Below are positions 45,431 through 58,381 of a DNA stretch of 64,000 nt, one piece after another (position 1 is the first letter of the stretch; every line of letters begins with the position of its first letter). A model generated the notes under the pieces. It had not been told where the DNA came from and did no database searches. It saw only the letters and a program-made list of their open reading frames with translations. The stretch spans positions 654,001 through 718,000 of the forward strand of contig NW_026731669.1 of the NCBI RefSeq assembly GCF_028476545.1, read 5' to 3'. A program made the position numbers and the translations under genes. Source of the stretch: Physella acuta (lineage: Eukaryota; Mollusca; Gastropoda; Physidae).

Positions 45431-47357
45431 CTGAAAATATTTTCATAAATATATATGACAATATTAGAGGAACAGACATGGTGTGGCCAAATTATAGAGT
45501 GTATGACTGCTAACCAAAGTGTAAAGTGGGGTCGGTAGGATGTTCAGCTCGGATGGGTACCTAACTGACAGTAAGGAAAGTAAAAGTGAATGGGCATATT
45601 GCTGAACACTTAATCCTTTTTTTGCGCAAACAGGTAAACTCCACTTCATCTGCCCCATGGATCGCCAGCTCCAAAAGGTTAACTTTTTAAATTTGCTGTT
45701 TAAAAGCTATACCAAGTAGAGCTAATTAACAGTATGGCAGAGAATAATATTTAATAGAACTTTGCTTCGCTATTATTTTGTATTGCCTGATAAAGTTTAG
45801 CATAAATTGTTAAAGTTATTGTCATGTGGTAGAACAAATAGATTTTTAAAGATATTAGTATTATTAGATATCAGACATGTATGTACTGAAAAACAGTCAA
45901 TTCAATAAAAATAAATAAGTAAACTTTATTTACCACAGTCGTTATTCATAACACCAATCCTCTGTACCTGAATACTTGGGTCTCTGGTATAGTTGTCACC
46001 ATGGTACATCTGAAAATTTCAGAATACTAAACTATACTAGTTAACTGTAACAAAAACATTCATTATAACAGATAGTGTGGTGTGGCACTACTAACCAAAT
46101 CACAGTATTTTATTATACATGGATGGTCAATTTTTAAAAATTGCAACTATAGACACAAGTCTAAAAGCTAATAAACCTCTGAAAACATAATATACCATAT
46201 ACACTTGAATGATTATCAGTGGCAAAACAAGAAGAAAAAAGGGCCCTACTTCACCCCCTGAAACAAATTTTTATCAGCCGTTTTATTATACTAGCCATCG
46301 GTACACGATACAATTGCATTAAAGGCCTATATATTTTAAATGTTATACTCATTTGAGAAAAAAAAAATTGTAAAGTAGTTATTTAACATTTAACGATATT
46401 AGTGACAAAGAAAGAAAATAATATAAAATAACATAGGCTACTTATCTATTTATCATTCTGAAATCAAAGTAGGACTGAGGGTGTAATAAAATTAATACAA
46501 TTATTTTCTTAATTTAAAATGCTGTTTTAATTATAAATCAGGTTTTGCTTTTCATTTTTTATTTAAAAGCTGAACAAAACTATATTGCTTACTAATTATT
46601 ATTTATATCACTACTTTCTGTCACTATCAATAGAACTTAAAAGATTTCCTTAGATTCAATATTTCAGTTAGGTTTGTGTTACAATACTTAAAGTTGGATT
46701 CCTTTATTGTCTTCGTAGACATAAGTTTAAATGGATATGATATTAAGTTTAGGTGGAGATTGGGTGAGTGTTATTAAATCTCCAAATGATAAAAAAATTG
46801 GCTTGGTTTATCATACTGCTCCATTAAGATATTTGAGTCTAATAAAAAAGGAATGTAATTTGTGACATATTTTAATTAATCAAGTGATTGTGTGTAAACA
46901 ACATGTTAATTACCCAATGTCATTTTTTACTCCCTTGTGTTTATTATCAATATCTCAAACTTGATTCAGAATGTCTATTTGGTAATATTATTTATTAATA
47001 TTATCTAATAGTAACATTTTTCGGGCAAATGGCATTCGGGCAATATGGCTTTCAGGCAAATGTCCATTCTTGAAATTGGCCTTCTCGCAAGTGTCTTTCA
47101 GGAATTTGTCATAGACCCAACTACACAAAAATTGTATGGACAAATTCGGTACAGGTTGTCAGCCCTGCATTTTACTTTATACTATTTTTGTACTAATTCC
47201 CCTTTATTATTATACTTGACCCACCAGAGGTACAAGTATTAGAGACCAGGTTGTGGTTATAATCAGTTATAATCTCAAAGCAGCAGTGTTATTTTACCTT
47301 TGAATCTGATTCAATTTTAACAGGGACATGTTCAGTGCAGTATCCTGTGTATTCCAT
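43710..47357 (-). CDS. C2H2 zinc-finger protein, copy 2 (three-exon gene)
   Basis: Exons 47357-47298, 46009-45934 and 45430-43710 give 618 residues. Structure, phases and the first 45 residues match copy 1, with E-to-K and T-to-S changes at the end of the first exon (KIESDSK against KIETDSE). Splice sites are intact in both copies, including TTTTCAG before the finger exon. The open frame also contains in-frame Met codons upstream of the acceptor, but these read through intron sequence and are unlikely to be used. Presumed nuclear DNA-binding protein with unknown targets; no accessory domain. Confidence 0.87.
45531..45685 (+). repeat. tRNA-derived SINE, 3' part
   Basis: Orthologue of 6437-6595 in the other duplication copy. 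Confidence 0.7.
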
Positions 47358-47879
47358 GTTGCCCACAGCATAAACTGAAACACAAACGTCAACCATTTAA
47401 ACCACAGACTAGGTAGAATGTAGTTGCACAACCAAGTGCCTTATCAAGTATTTTGCATACATACATCAATACTATTTAAAAACATTAGGCCTAGGCCTAC
47501 TAAAGTTTAATGAGTCACCTTATTTTTTAACACTAGGCCTATACGTGCCTAAAACCATAGATTACCACTTCTTAAAGTCGTAAATATTATTATTACGAAG
47601 TGACAACTCAGAAAAAGATTTTCACTCCAACGTCTCCACCCAGTCAGCAAAAGATATCTCTGCGCATGCGCAGTGACCTACGGCTAGGGTTAGGGCATAG
47701 GGGTCTGCAGTTGTAAACACACGCATGCGCATTACCAGCGAAAACATCGCCATATGAAGGCAAGTCGAAGTTTCTCTCCATTGCGTATGCATATCTTTTT
47801 CCGGCTAGATCTAGCATCTGCCTTATTATTATTATTTATTAATTTTTGATTTAATATTTAAATCGATTATTATTTAGTT

Positions 47880-48370
47880 GGATCTAGATCTAGTATATTC
47901 TAGACCTAGAATCTGTGCCTAGGCCTAGATTTCCATATCTAGAATTTGTAGAATCTAGATTATTCTAGACTAGATAGATATAGAATTTATATAGAATTCT
48001 AGATCTAGTAGGCCTAGACTATAATATTTAATATCATTAATATAGATTCTAGAATCTAATTCTAGCTAGAAATCTAGATCTAGATCTTTGCTTTTTCACT
48101 CATTTAAGAATGTAGATCTAGATTAGATCTAGTTCTGCTAGATCTAGTCTAGTAGATAAATAAATTAATAAATTATTAAATAATCTAGATCTCCTAGATC
48201 TTGTTATTACTATATTACTATTAAATACTATATTATCTAGATCTAGTACTAGATCTAGAATCGGTAATCTATCGTTATTTTAGTTAGTACTTTATTAATT
48301 AAATATTAAATTTAGAATCTAGATTATTCTAGATCTAGATATCTAGAATCTAGATCTAGAGTTGTTAGTA
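47880..48370. repeat. TCTAGA-type array
   Basis: The longest such array in the window, with CTAGATCTAGA runs interrupted by ATTAAATA blocks. Confidence 0.85.
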
Positions 48371-48813
48371 ACTTAACTCACTAGTCAGCTGACTCCTTAA
48401 ATTTTAATAATTATTTCACATTTTGAGGAGGATTTATGTTTTGAAAAATACAAAAATGTTTCCTTGTTTCATTTATGTACCTGTTTTTAAACAATTGAAT
48501 TAAAAGTTTTCAGTAATAAATGAAGACTAGCGATGTTTCCAACAGATGCAACCATGCTCACTTACTGTAGCAGCCATCTTGTTTATTTTATTTTTGTAAA
48601 CTTATTATAGCGCAAGATTCAGGGGAAGCCACTCTAACGTTCAGATGGCCGCTTTTTAAATAGTTACGAGAAAAATGGCCCGTTGAGGAAGGATACAACG
48701 GGCGCTAGGTTGATAGTGCTGTCTATTTTCTCGGTACTTTAATTTATAAAAAAAATATAGTCATAGGCATATCCCTAAACCATGCACCTAAGCTCATTCA
48801 TGACAAAAGTTGC

Positions 48814-49022
48814 ATTTAGAGTTTCTTTCAGGCAACTCTACTTGGGAGGAGTGGGCTCGCCCCCCCCCCCCCACCCCCCAAAACATGTCTACCGTCCCAT
48901 TCAACGAAATATAATTATATACTTTTTCCAGTGTCCGCCCCCAGAAAATTCTACCCCCGCCCCCGAAAATTTCAAGTAACCCCACCCCTCTCCGGGGAGG
49001 AAAAAGTCTGATAGAAACACTG
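48814..49022. mobile_element. G/C-homopolymer hAT MITE
   Basis: AGAGTTTCTTTCAGGC at the left and GTCTGATAGAAACACTG at the right. Flanks GTTGCATTT and GTCGCATTT are an imperfect duplication. Confidence 0.75.
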
Positions 49023-49059
49023 GTCGCATTTGTAGATCATACAAACTAAAGGAAGAATC

Positions 49060-49510
49060 TGGGCGGGGCTTCGCCCCTACCGGAAGAGATGCATGAAAAA
49101 AAAACTGCACGCTAAACACTATTTAGATTAGAAAAAGTTCCCCCGTTGGGGAGGAAAAAGTCTGAAAGAAACACTGGTGTCGCGCTTAGCCACTACCCAA
49201 AGAATTGCATGTAAGAAACTCTTTTAAGGGGAGGGATTAGACGATCTACCAGGGGGGGGGGGGTTAAATGGGCTTCGCCGCTACCCGAAGAGATGCAAGA
49301 ACGAAACTCTGCAAGCAAACCACTTTTTACATTAGACACATGAATTAGGCTGTAATTTTATTATAGAGAATCGATAACAGGGAGGGGGGGGGGGGGAGGG
49401 GTGGCGGTCGGCTTAGACGTTCTTACGCGGGGGATGGGCTTCGCCCCTGCTCGAAGAGTTGTATGAAAGAATCTCTGCACACAAACCACTTTTAAGATTA
49501 GACAAAACTG
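49060..49510. repeat. tandem GGCTTCGCC...GAAGAG units
   Basis: Three units start near 49066, 49268 and 49438. Each has GGGCTTCGCC(C/G)CT, CGAAGAG(A/T)TG, GAAA-x-CTCTGCA and a CAAACCACTTTT-like tail. They look like partial copies of the G/C MITE terminus amplified together with its flank. Confidence 0.6.
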
Positions 49511-49805
49511 GCTGTTTAATTCAATGTTTACTCTAGAATCAATGACGTCATATTATTCTATGCACTTTCCCGGCTTGAGACAATTTTTTTGCTATATCCT
49601 CAATGTGACGTCATGTTTCGCTTCCGTTTCACTATGCATGTTTTTAATTAGCTTGTGTTTTCTCTATAGCGTTCTCGTCAGACAGATAGATAGATACATA
49701 GACAGACAGCGAAACTTATAGTTATAGTAAATCCTGATCGCAAACACTGCTGTTTAAAGTTAATTTCTAAAGTTAATTTCTTGCCTATATTGATATATTA
49801 AGCCA

Positions 49806-49855
49806 TTGATTTAGGTGGGTGTGGGGAAATTGCGGGACGCGAAAATATGATTCAA
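49806..49855. mobile_element. MULE left-end remnant
   Basis: AAGCCATTGATTTAGGT followed by GGGTGTGGGGAAATTGCGGG and ACGCGAAAA. Both flank and terminus match 16876-16922. The sequence then jumps to the homologue of 20750, so a deletion removed the rest of the element. Confidence 0.85.
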
Positions 49856-50066
49856 ATGCAGATTTTACATATAAATAACTCACTTTCAGAAAACAAGGTC
49901 ACACGTCTAAGAATATAGATTTGGTAACGCATTGGTGAAACTCCTCTTATATATTTCGTCAAACTTTCTTCTATCCAAACGATAACTCTCGGGGACCGGT
50001 ACGACCTCACCACAGCTACACATTTGTTATTATCTTATTTCTACATGATTGACTACATGATTTTAT
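49856..50066. repeat. segmental duplication, right block, copy 2 (first part)
   Basis: Matches 20750-20937; the remainder resumes after the foldback element at 52926. Confidence 0.88.
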
Positions 50067-50739
50067 CGGTGACCAGAAAGAATCGCAACGGAAAAAGCGC
50101 AACGGAAAAAAGCGCAAAACAAAAAGCGCAACGGAAAAAAGCGCACACAGAAAAAACGCAAACAGAAAAAAACGCACACAGCAAAAAGCGCAAACGGGAA
50201 AAAAAAGCGCAAACAGAAAAAAGCGCAAACAGAAAAATGCGCAACCAGAAAAAACACAACGAAAAATGTGCAATAGAGAAATTCAGCACAAAGACCTAAA
50301 TCGACTAGATGACACATTTATACATGACTGTTAGGGCTGCTGTGAGAGTGTCGAGTTTGATCACGTGCTCTACTACCATTTAAAGCATACCACTACCATG
50401 TGCATTCTCATCACCACGATACAGGCGCAAATCGCTTTACGCAATGCCTATTATTTTCTTGGTCAATATATATTCAACTCTATTCTCGTATAAATAAACA
50501 TAAAACTATCGACATTACACGAAGTATTTCTCACATTCTCCCTAGTCCGAAATACCTAGCTTGCATACCATAACAACCCGTTCCTATGGCAAAACTTCAC
50601 TCTCTTTCATCCGCGTCATCAAACATGCATTCGTCATATTTCTCGCAACAACATTCATTCGCACCAAAATACCTGATAAAAAAAACATCATAACAATGAT
50701 GTATTTACTAATATTTAATTATGACGCACCTACCTAGTC

Positions 50740-51395
<656 letters not shown>

Positions 51396-51714
51396 AGATG
51401 ATTTAGATTATGCACATTTCCATTTTGCTAGCTTAGTAACAGTGTTACAAAACTCGAAATTTCAAACTGGTTTGGCGTAAGGTTAGTTCATTGATCCTGT
51501 TGAGCCCTATATTACATAGTTAATCAGTTTAACAATGTAGATGCCATTGGACTAGGTGTAAGTCAAAGCCTGATGTTATTATAAAACTTAATCTCTCTTT
51601 GTTTCTTAATAAAAAGGTTATGGAAGATTTTTTGAGGTTTTTTACTGAAATGTTTACCGGACGAATTGAAAACTATATAAACAACCATATCTCTTCTGTT
51701 ATCTAGGCTACATG

Positions 51715-51889
51715 AGTTGTTTCTTCTAGACTTTTTTCTCCGGCGGGTGGGGGGGGGGGGGGGCGGTCAACATTTTTCGAGGGGGGGGGGGGGGGCGGAC
51801 ACTAGTAAAAGTGTATGTTTACTTTATAATTTCCATTTCTTTCGGAGGGGGGGGGGGGGCGGTAAAAGAGATGCCTGGAAGAAACTCTG
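51715..51889. mobile_element. G/C-homopolymer hAT MITE
   Basis: Ends AGTTGTTTCTTCTAG and CTGGAAGAAACTCTG. 8-bp duplication GCTACATG at 51707-51714 and 51890-51897. Nested in the foldback element. Confidence 0.9.
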
Positions 51890-51899
51890 GCTACATGCA

Positions 51900-52454
51900 G
51901 CCTATTATGCTATTCAGTACATGTTTTGGTTGGGGTTAGGATTGTTACATATAAGTATTCGCATAGATTTAGAGTAGCTTCCCTTTTGTTTACATGTTTC
52001 ATTACCCTTCAAGCAATAGTCTATTTTAGTTATATTGAGATTAAAGAATGTAAATAAATAGTACACACAAATCTGTAGAATAGGAACGATTGGGAAAAAA
52101 GTGACATATATAGCAGGAAATTTATAGGTTAGGTAGGGTAAAATAAATGGTGGGGTTAGGAAAGTTAGGGGGCCCATTCTCTAATAGGCAGTCTATGTAC
52201 TTTCGTACTTTAGTGTTGGTTTATTGTCTAACCTGTCCTCACCTCACATCACAACAGTTGGGTGACGCTTACCGTGTAATGTTAAAATAAATAGAATGTA
52301 ATTGAGTTAGTTCGAAGTGAGTTTTAACACAAGCCCAACGCACTAGTTAAGGTTGTCAAAAAATGTAACATATATCAATGATGTTAATGAATTTTCGTTA
52401 AAAAAAAAAGATGTCTAGTATAGTTTAAAAAACTAACGATCTTCGCCGATACTT
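51900..52454. other. foldback core, no gene
   Basis: AT-rich. The minus-strand frame at 51914-52177 has no recognisable motif. Confidence 0.45.
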
Positions 52455-53008
52455 TTTTGATGGGTAGGTGGGTAAGTGGGTAGACGGGTAGACGGGTAGG
52501 TGTGTAGGTAGGTAGGTAGGTGGGTGTGTAGGTGGGTAGGTGGGTAAGTGTGTAGGGGGGTAGGTGGGTAGTAGGTAGGTAGGAAGGTGCGTCATAATGT
52601 GAAATAATATTAAATACATAATTATTATTTTGGTGCTTTTATGCTTTTTTCTGTGTGCGCTTTTTTCTGTTTGCGCTTTTTTCTGTTTGCTCCTTTTTCC
52701 GCTTGCGCTTTTTTCTGTTTGCGCTTTTTTCTGTGTGCGCTTTTTTCTGTTTGCGCTTTTTCCGTTTGCGCTTTTTTCGTTTGCGCTTTTTTCTGTTTGC
52801 GCTTTTTTCTGTGTGCGCTTTTTTCCCTTTGCGCTTTTTTCCGTGTGCGTTTTTTCCGTTGCGCTTTTTGTTTTGCAATTTTTTCCGTTGCGCTTTTTTT
52901 CCGTTGCGCTTCTTTCTGGGAACCGATTTTATAGGTCTATTATTGGCGCTGACAACCCAATCAGAATGTAGAAATTTTATCTCCGTAACTAAAACACATA
53001 GCAAGGGA

Positions 53009-53015
53009 TATAAAA
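53009..53015 (+). promoter_or_regulatory. TATA box of the truncated lectin copy
   Basis: TATAAAA in the same context as 21013-21019. Confidence 0.55.
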
Positions 53016-53114
53016 TGACGAGGCGAATAAGCGGAGCTAGTAAATCTGATTTTTCTTTTCAACATCTCTTGCTACAAGTTAGGGTATATTGAGCTACATT
53101 TTTTAGGGCAAGCA

Positions 53115-53239
53115 ATGTTCGTCAAAAGTACACAGCTGGGTTTACTGTTAGGATTCCTGATGTACAAATGCTTGATAACGTCAGAACAGGACACCTCATT
53201 TAACGTAGCCCTATACAAACCAGCTTTCCAATCGTCTAC
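53115..53239 (+). pseudogene. truncated F-type lectin exon 1, copy 3
   Basis: Encodes MFVKSTQLGLLLGFLMYKCL, then [18 protein letters not shown] and QSST before homology stops. It is a duplicate of the exon at 21119. The signal peptide is intact but nearly all of the lectin fold is missing, replaced by a hAT transposase fragment. Confidence 0.9.
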
Positions 53240-53549
53240 ATTTGTTGAGCGGTGAGTTCACAGACCTCAAGAGCAAGTTAGATGATTTTGGAGGTCCAGT
53301 AAAACATGCACGTTTCACTGTACAACTGGAAAGTTCTAAAAGAAATGCCGAGAGTTGAGGCCCTACTATGTGACGCATGGAATAGTCTTGCAGAAGGCTA
53401 TAGTAAGGTGAAGAATTTGGCATTTGGAGTGCTGTCGATCTTCGGGTCAACATATTATTGTAAGCAAGCGTTTTCTTGCATGAATATAATACCGAGTATA
53501 AAAGCCAACTAACAAACTGTACAAATCTAGAATCGTGCTTGAAACTGAA

Positions 53550-53550
<1 letters not shown>
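53240..53550 (+). pseudogene. hAT transposase C-terminal fragment
   Basis: Frames give [20 protein letters not shown] and [20 protein letters not shown] with [11 protein letters not shown], then [15 protein letters not shown]-x2-C-x2-AFS-x-MN is the conserved hAT C-terminal dimerisation block. Several frame breaks. It stops in a (TA)n array. Confidence 0.85.
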
Positions 53551-53553
<3 letters not shown>

Positions 53554-53626
<73 letters not shown>

Positions 53627-53695
53627 AATATATATATATATATATGTAAAGTATATATATAAATTCTATATATATATATATATATACATTATAGG

Positions 53696-53736
<41 letters not shown>

Positions 53737-53801
53737 AATATATATATATATATGTAAAGTATATATATAAATTCTCTCTCTATATATATATACATTATAG
53801 G

Positions 53802-53852
<51 letters not shown>

Positions 53853-53913
53853 AATATATATATATGTAAAGTATATATATAAAGAATATATATATATATA
53901 TGTATACATTATA

Positions 53914-53990
<77 letters not shown>
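53554..53990. repeat. higher-order (TA)n array
   Basis: TA tracts punctuated by AAAGAATATA, GTAAAGTATATATA, AAATTCT and ACATTATAGGCACAT in a repeating order; units start near 53624, 53732 and 53850. Confidence 0.85.
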
Positions 53991-53992
<2 letters not shown>

Positions 53993-54624
53993 TTATTTAT
54001 TTATTTATTTATTTAAGATATAACATATGCTTATTGCCTATATTGCCTACCTTGTTTAGAAAAGTCAGACAGTTATTGCGTCTAGCTTGAGCTTGTTAAT
54101 GTATGCCTTGTATCTGGGTGCACTATACTATTTATTCATACTGAGACATTTTGACCCAAAGATTACCTTTAGTTTCCCACAGGTTTGGTCACTTCACCGA
54201 AATATCGTCTACCAGACACGAGACACCAGGATGTTTTCGTTACTATCCGAACAATAAACTCTTTTAAACAATAAAAAAAAATAGTTTATATTTACTCAAT
54301 TTGCCAGGATTTGTTAGGATAAGGAAGAAATGTCTAGGTGTGGCGATATCACACTGTAACTTTTAATTGCAAGTTAGTTGTGTCCAAAGTTTCCTTCAGG
54401 CATTTCTTAAAATTCGTTTTTATTTGTTTACAAAATTAATCACTCATACATAACTTTTCAATTAAAAAACAATTGGTGTCGTATTTAGGGACTAAAACAA
54501 TTTAATGGCATTTTAATTGTTTTTATTTGATACAATTGCTCTGAGATACATACTTCTAATGTTATGGAAATAGTGAAGGTCATACCGCGAGGTACCACTG
54601 TAGAGAATTTCAAATGCATATCCG
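53991..54624. other. gene-free
   Basis: Starts with a (TTTA)n run; otherwise AT-rich without coding signal. Confidence 0.4.
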
Positions 54625-54790
54625 TAGCACGTCCCTGAGTCCAACTAGCGCAGACGGTCACGTAACTCACATTAGGGAAAGTAAAGGCGTCTGGACATGG
54701 TGCTGACCACATTATCTCTTCATATGCCGAGGTCACTAAAACAGGTGAACTCTACTTCATCTGTCCTATGGAATTTAAGTTTTTAAAGGG
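54625..54790 (+). repeat. tRNA-derived SINE, 3' part
   Basis: GTCCCTGAGTCCAACTAGCG, TAACTCACATTAGGGAAAGT, GTGCTGACCACATTATCTC and CTCTACTTCATCTGTCC. Confidence 0.75.
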
Positions 54791-55182
54791 TACTCTTTAT
54801 AGTGATAGAAAAAATTTAAATTCCATTTTTTTTCTATTCTAAAATACATTCACGTGCAAATTAAATGTGGACTTTCTTCAGCCATGAAATATATTTCCGT
54901 GCACTCTGATGTGTTGACAGAATATTTTACAAGCGACCTCCACTAGCATAGGTGTTTTTAATTTAAAAAGCGTTGTATACGTCAATAGGTTAAATACAAA
55001 ACAAGTGTTTAAATATTAATATTGAACTTGTCATTTCTTTTATAAATGTTCTTAAAACAAAAGTTCTTGCTAACGACAAATAATATCATGGCAAAAACTA
55101 TTAAATATGAAATTAGAAAATAGTAATATCCATATTTATTATTGGGTTTTTTTTATGTTTTATTGTTGTTGTTTTATTTTTA

Positions 55183-55585
55183 ACGAGCCGGCCCGCGGCA
55201 TATCATACGCCGCTAATTAGTTGTTGTTTTTTCTACTTTTCAGTAATTCATAATTTGTGAATTCGACAGTACCAACGCTGCCACTGAAAATATTTCTTTA
55301 AAACACTATAAGTAGCTCGTTAAGGACGATAACCCTCCCCCCTCCTTCCCCCCCCCCCCCCCTCCTCCGTTAAAGTAAACTCCACTTAGTTATTCCCCCC
55401 CCCCTACGTTTAAAATCGTTTCAAACTAAATTATCTGCCCCTAATAGTCGTCACTAAACCCGGCTCTGCTTGTAAACATTTCAAGTGAACTAAACTCACC
55501 AGACCATGTAGGGGTGGGGGTGGTAGGGAGCGCTTTTACAGCTTGTTTTCTGGCGTCTCCCAGAAGAGAATTATATAATATATAG
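55183..55585. repeat. CGAGCCGGCCCGCGGCATAT family, copy 2
   Basis: Counterpart of 19766-20165, with the C-rich middle and the GAATTATATAATATATAG tail. Confidence 0.65.
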
Positions 55586-55659
55586 AATTTTTTTTTTTTT
55601 TTTTTTTTTTGAGTTCTAGATCACATTTTACAACGACCGTTTTTTTAGAGATTTTTTTT

Positions 55660-55915
55660 TACCGTGAGGGGTGGAGAGGGGGTTGAAACTTACGAGGAAG
55701 GGGGTGACTTAAAGTAAGTTGCTGGCGGGAGGGGGAAGGGGCGGACACTGGTTTAAATATGTATTCTATTTAATCTGGCTAAGCGCCCCCCCCCCAAGAA
55801 AGTCTCCCGCCCTCCCCCCTTCCACCCGTCCCAAATGAGATTGAATTTATATAGTAAACATATATTTTTACTAGTGTCCGCCCCCCCCCCCCCCCCCTCT
55901 CAACCCGGAAAATGT
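55660..55915. mobile_element. G/C-homopolymer hAT MITE, degraded
   Basis: Family interior (AAGAAAGTC, GAGATTGAATTTATATAGT, ACTAGTGTCCGCCCCC) without recognisable ends. Confidence 0.6.
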
Positions 55916-56049
55916 AGACTGGACGGTGGGGTACGAGTTTACCCTGGGCTCTGTGGGGTGGAAGATAAGCACTTTAAGAACCGACGGACAGGAGTGACCG
56001 ATACGGTAATCAAACCAATATTCTATCCAGCTAGTCGGAGTTTATAGTG

Positions 56050-57132
56050 TTGAGGCATGTCTTGCTAATGGGAGATTGTGATGTCCGTGAAAAAAAAAGA
56101 AATTTATAATCTTTTACAGTGGAATGGGATTGTCCGATTATATATTATTTAATTACTAATTTTATCATAACAGAGTAAGCTTAAATAATTTAATACGTTT
56201 TGTGACAAACATTTGTATGTTCTTTTATGAATACAAATTACTTCATTTTAAATCTATTTATTTCAAAACAAAAATCAATTTTATATACCTAATCCTAATC
56301 AACTAACAAAATGTTGAAAAAAAATTTTTAGTGGCTCTTTAAAAAAAACTGGTAAATTTTGTAAATTTTAACTTTTGGCATTTCCGTCTCAAAAGGCTGG
56401 CGAACTCTGGTAGATCTATATGGTAATGTACGGACTTGTTCCTGTATGTTTAGGTTTCATTTTAGTGTTACAAAACACAAACGTTAGGTGTCTTGTAAAA
56501 AACAATAGAATATTTACCAAAATTTCTAAAACTCTACATGACAGACAAATAAAAGGCTTTTGTTTTAGTTTGTGTGGAATTTTAATACGTTATATACATT
56601 ATTATTATTTAAACATCACAATTTGTAAATCACAAAAACAAGATTATATTATTACAATAATAATTACTTTTATACTTTACAAGCAATCAGATTTTATTCA
56701 ATGAATTTTTTTAAAAATGTAAAACATCACAGATATGCTGAAAAATAAAAGGGAATAGGCCTACTTGCAATTGACTGATTATGTTTAATTAACACTTGAC
56801 TACCCACAAAAAGTAAACTACATATATTGTGTGGTAATAAACATAATCTCAATATACGAATCCCAATAAAATATAAGCATTGAATATGCTTTAAATGAAA
56901 TCAAACATGGCGGCTTCCCTAAACTAAAGAGACTACATGAACACTTTTCAAATTTCGATAAATTTAAATGTGTAAAAAGTATGTTTTTGTAGTAATTCGG
57001 TTTGAATATTTAAAAAATAAATTGAAAGTTATTTTTGTATCTAATATAGACTTACAAATACCTACATTTTGTAAAATTTATATTACTGTTTTAATAAAAG
57101 CATGTACATCAATGTTTAAACTAAAATGTCTA
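56050..57132. other. gene-free, 3' of the Kazal gene
   Basis: AT-rich. Frames at 56420-56704 and 56968-57207 are not supported by motif or splice pattern. Confidence 0.45.
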
Positions 57133-58050
57133 TTAATTTCGGCAGACACCATCATGTACTTTGCGAATTTTATCCTCTGGTCCTCTGTAGCAGTTAGCCC
57201 GGTTTAAATAGCATTCATGCATGTATGTTTTACCATCAGAAGCACACAAGGGCCAGTCGTATAGAGGACAAGGCTGGGTGGCGCACATAGCATTCCATAT
57301 GCTATTCCATCTCATCCTGTCTAACTCTACATGGAGAAAACCACATAGTTTTTAGAAAGATCATTAATACTCGTTGAAGTGGTGGATAATTTTTTGAAGA
57401 ATTTTTTCTAAGAGTTAAACAAGTGAAATAGGTGTTTATTCAAACTAGAAAATAACGGTTAATATCTAGATATTTAATATTAGTAAATTAGCTTACGAGA
57501 AATTTCATTTTATGTTTTTTAATTTATAAACATTCGGTGGTTCAAAAATTAATTATTTGTACATCGAATTATGTAGGATAAATACTTACGTAATCTTAAG
57601 CTAAGAGTAGTGGTGGTTTTCACAGATGTCGGTTGGGCAGTTGTAGTTGTCACAGGCTCACTTTGGGTGGATGTTACTGTTGTTATATTGCCACTTTCAG
57701 TGGATGTTTCAGTTATCAAAGGGTCACTTGGGGTGGACGTTTCTGTTGTTATATTGCCACTTTCAGTGGATGTTTCAGTTATCAAAGGGTCACTTGGGGT
57801 GGATGTTTCTGTAGCTATAGGTGAGCTGAAACAACTCGTACCTGCAAGAAGATGTAACAATACATACAATCTACAACATGAATGTGAATACAACAACGTG
57901 TTGTTATACGCAATAAATATTGTCAATAAAACATGATTTTAATAATAAAATTTCTCAGGTTTGTTATTGTTATGAGATTAAATGGAACTTACAAAGGACG
58001 ACGATGAGTAAACCCAGTAGAGGTGTTGATTTAAGCAGATTCATCGCCAT
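57133..58050 (-). CDS. secreted Thr/Ser-rich Kazal-domain protein
   Basis: Three coding exons, 58050-57993, 57841-57590 and 57326-57133, with AG/GT borders and consistent phase 1, give 167 residues. Signal peptide MAMNLLKSTPLLGLLIVVLC. The middle exon is a mucin-like linker with two copies of a 22-residue unit (TETSTPSDPLITETSTESGN, then IT), rich in O-glycosylation-type Thr/Ser. The last exon is a six-cysteine Kazal domain (C-x4-C-x7-C-x10-C-x6-C-x15-C) with PLCASDGKTYMHECYLNRANC where classical members have VCGSDG. Kazal proteins bind and inhibit serine proteases; the residue after the second Cys-Pro (Leu) would sit near the reactive site. A 5' UTR exon likely ends at 58462, with an acceptor at 58055. 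The gene looks intact. Confidence 0.85.
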
Positions 58051-58344
58051 CTTTCTACAAGTAAAAACAAGGTCTTAAGTCAAAATTTTATAGAAATGAA
58101 AAGCAAAAAAAATACTTAATTATCTGTGTTTAATACTTACAAACCCTACTCAAAAAACATGATGTATTTAGTAAAAAAGTAATAATAGAGCTAACAAGGA
58201 TAATAACAAGGAAACGAGAATTCAACGGATTATTTTTGTTTTAATAGCTAATGCTAAATTCAGAATGTGCATTTATTGAAGCACTGAGTAATACAAATTC
58301 AAATGTAAAATTGACATGACAGTGTTTTAAAAAAAGTAAATAGG

Positions 58345-58350
<6 letters not shown>

Positions 58351-58381
<31 letters not shown>

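Larger units (their letters stand above)
48666..49721. other. insertion specific to duplication copy 2
   Basis: About 1.05 kb between sequences that are adjacent in copy 1 (about 12257). It holds a G/C MITE and a tandem array of MITE-like ends. Its own termini are not clear: left GAGAAAAATGGCCCGTTG, right GACAGATAGATAGATACATA with GACAGACAGCG. Confidence 0.55.
43512..49800. repeat. segmental duplication, main block, copy 2
   Basis: Counterpart of 5005-12320. It keeps the pre-insertion sites for the hAT (46678-46683) and the long-TIR element (48262-48269). Confidence 0.85.
52926..53239. repeat. segmental duplication, right block, copy 2 (second part)
   Basis: Matches about 20929-21240, including promoter, 5' UTR and the start of the lectin exon. 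Confidence 0.9.

Noticed and set aside
50024-50317. Overlapping open frames rich in Lys/Gln or Phe/Ala/Cys
   Set aside because: Arise from the GCGCAAACAGAAAAA minisatellite arms of the foldback element, here and at 52639-53092.
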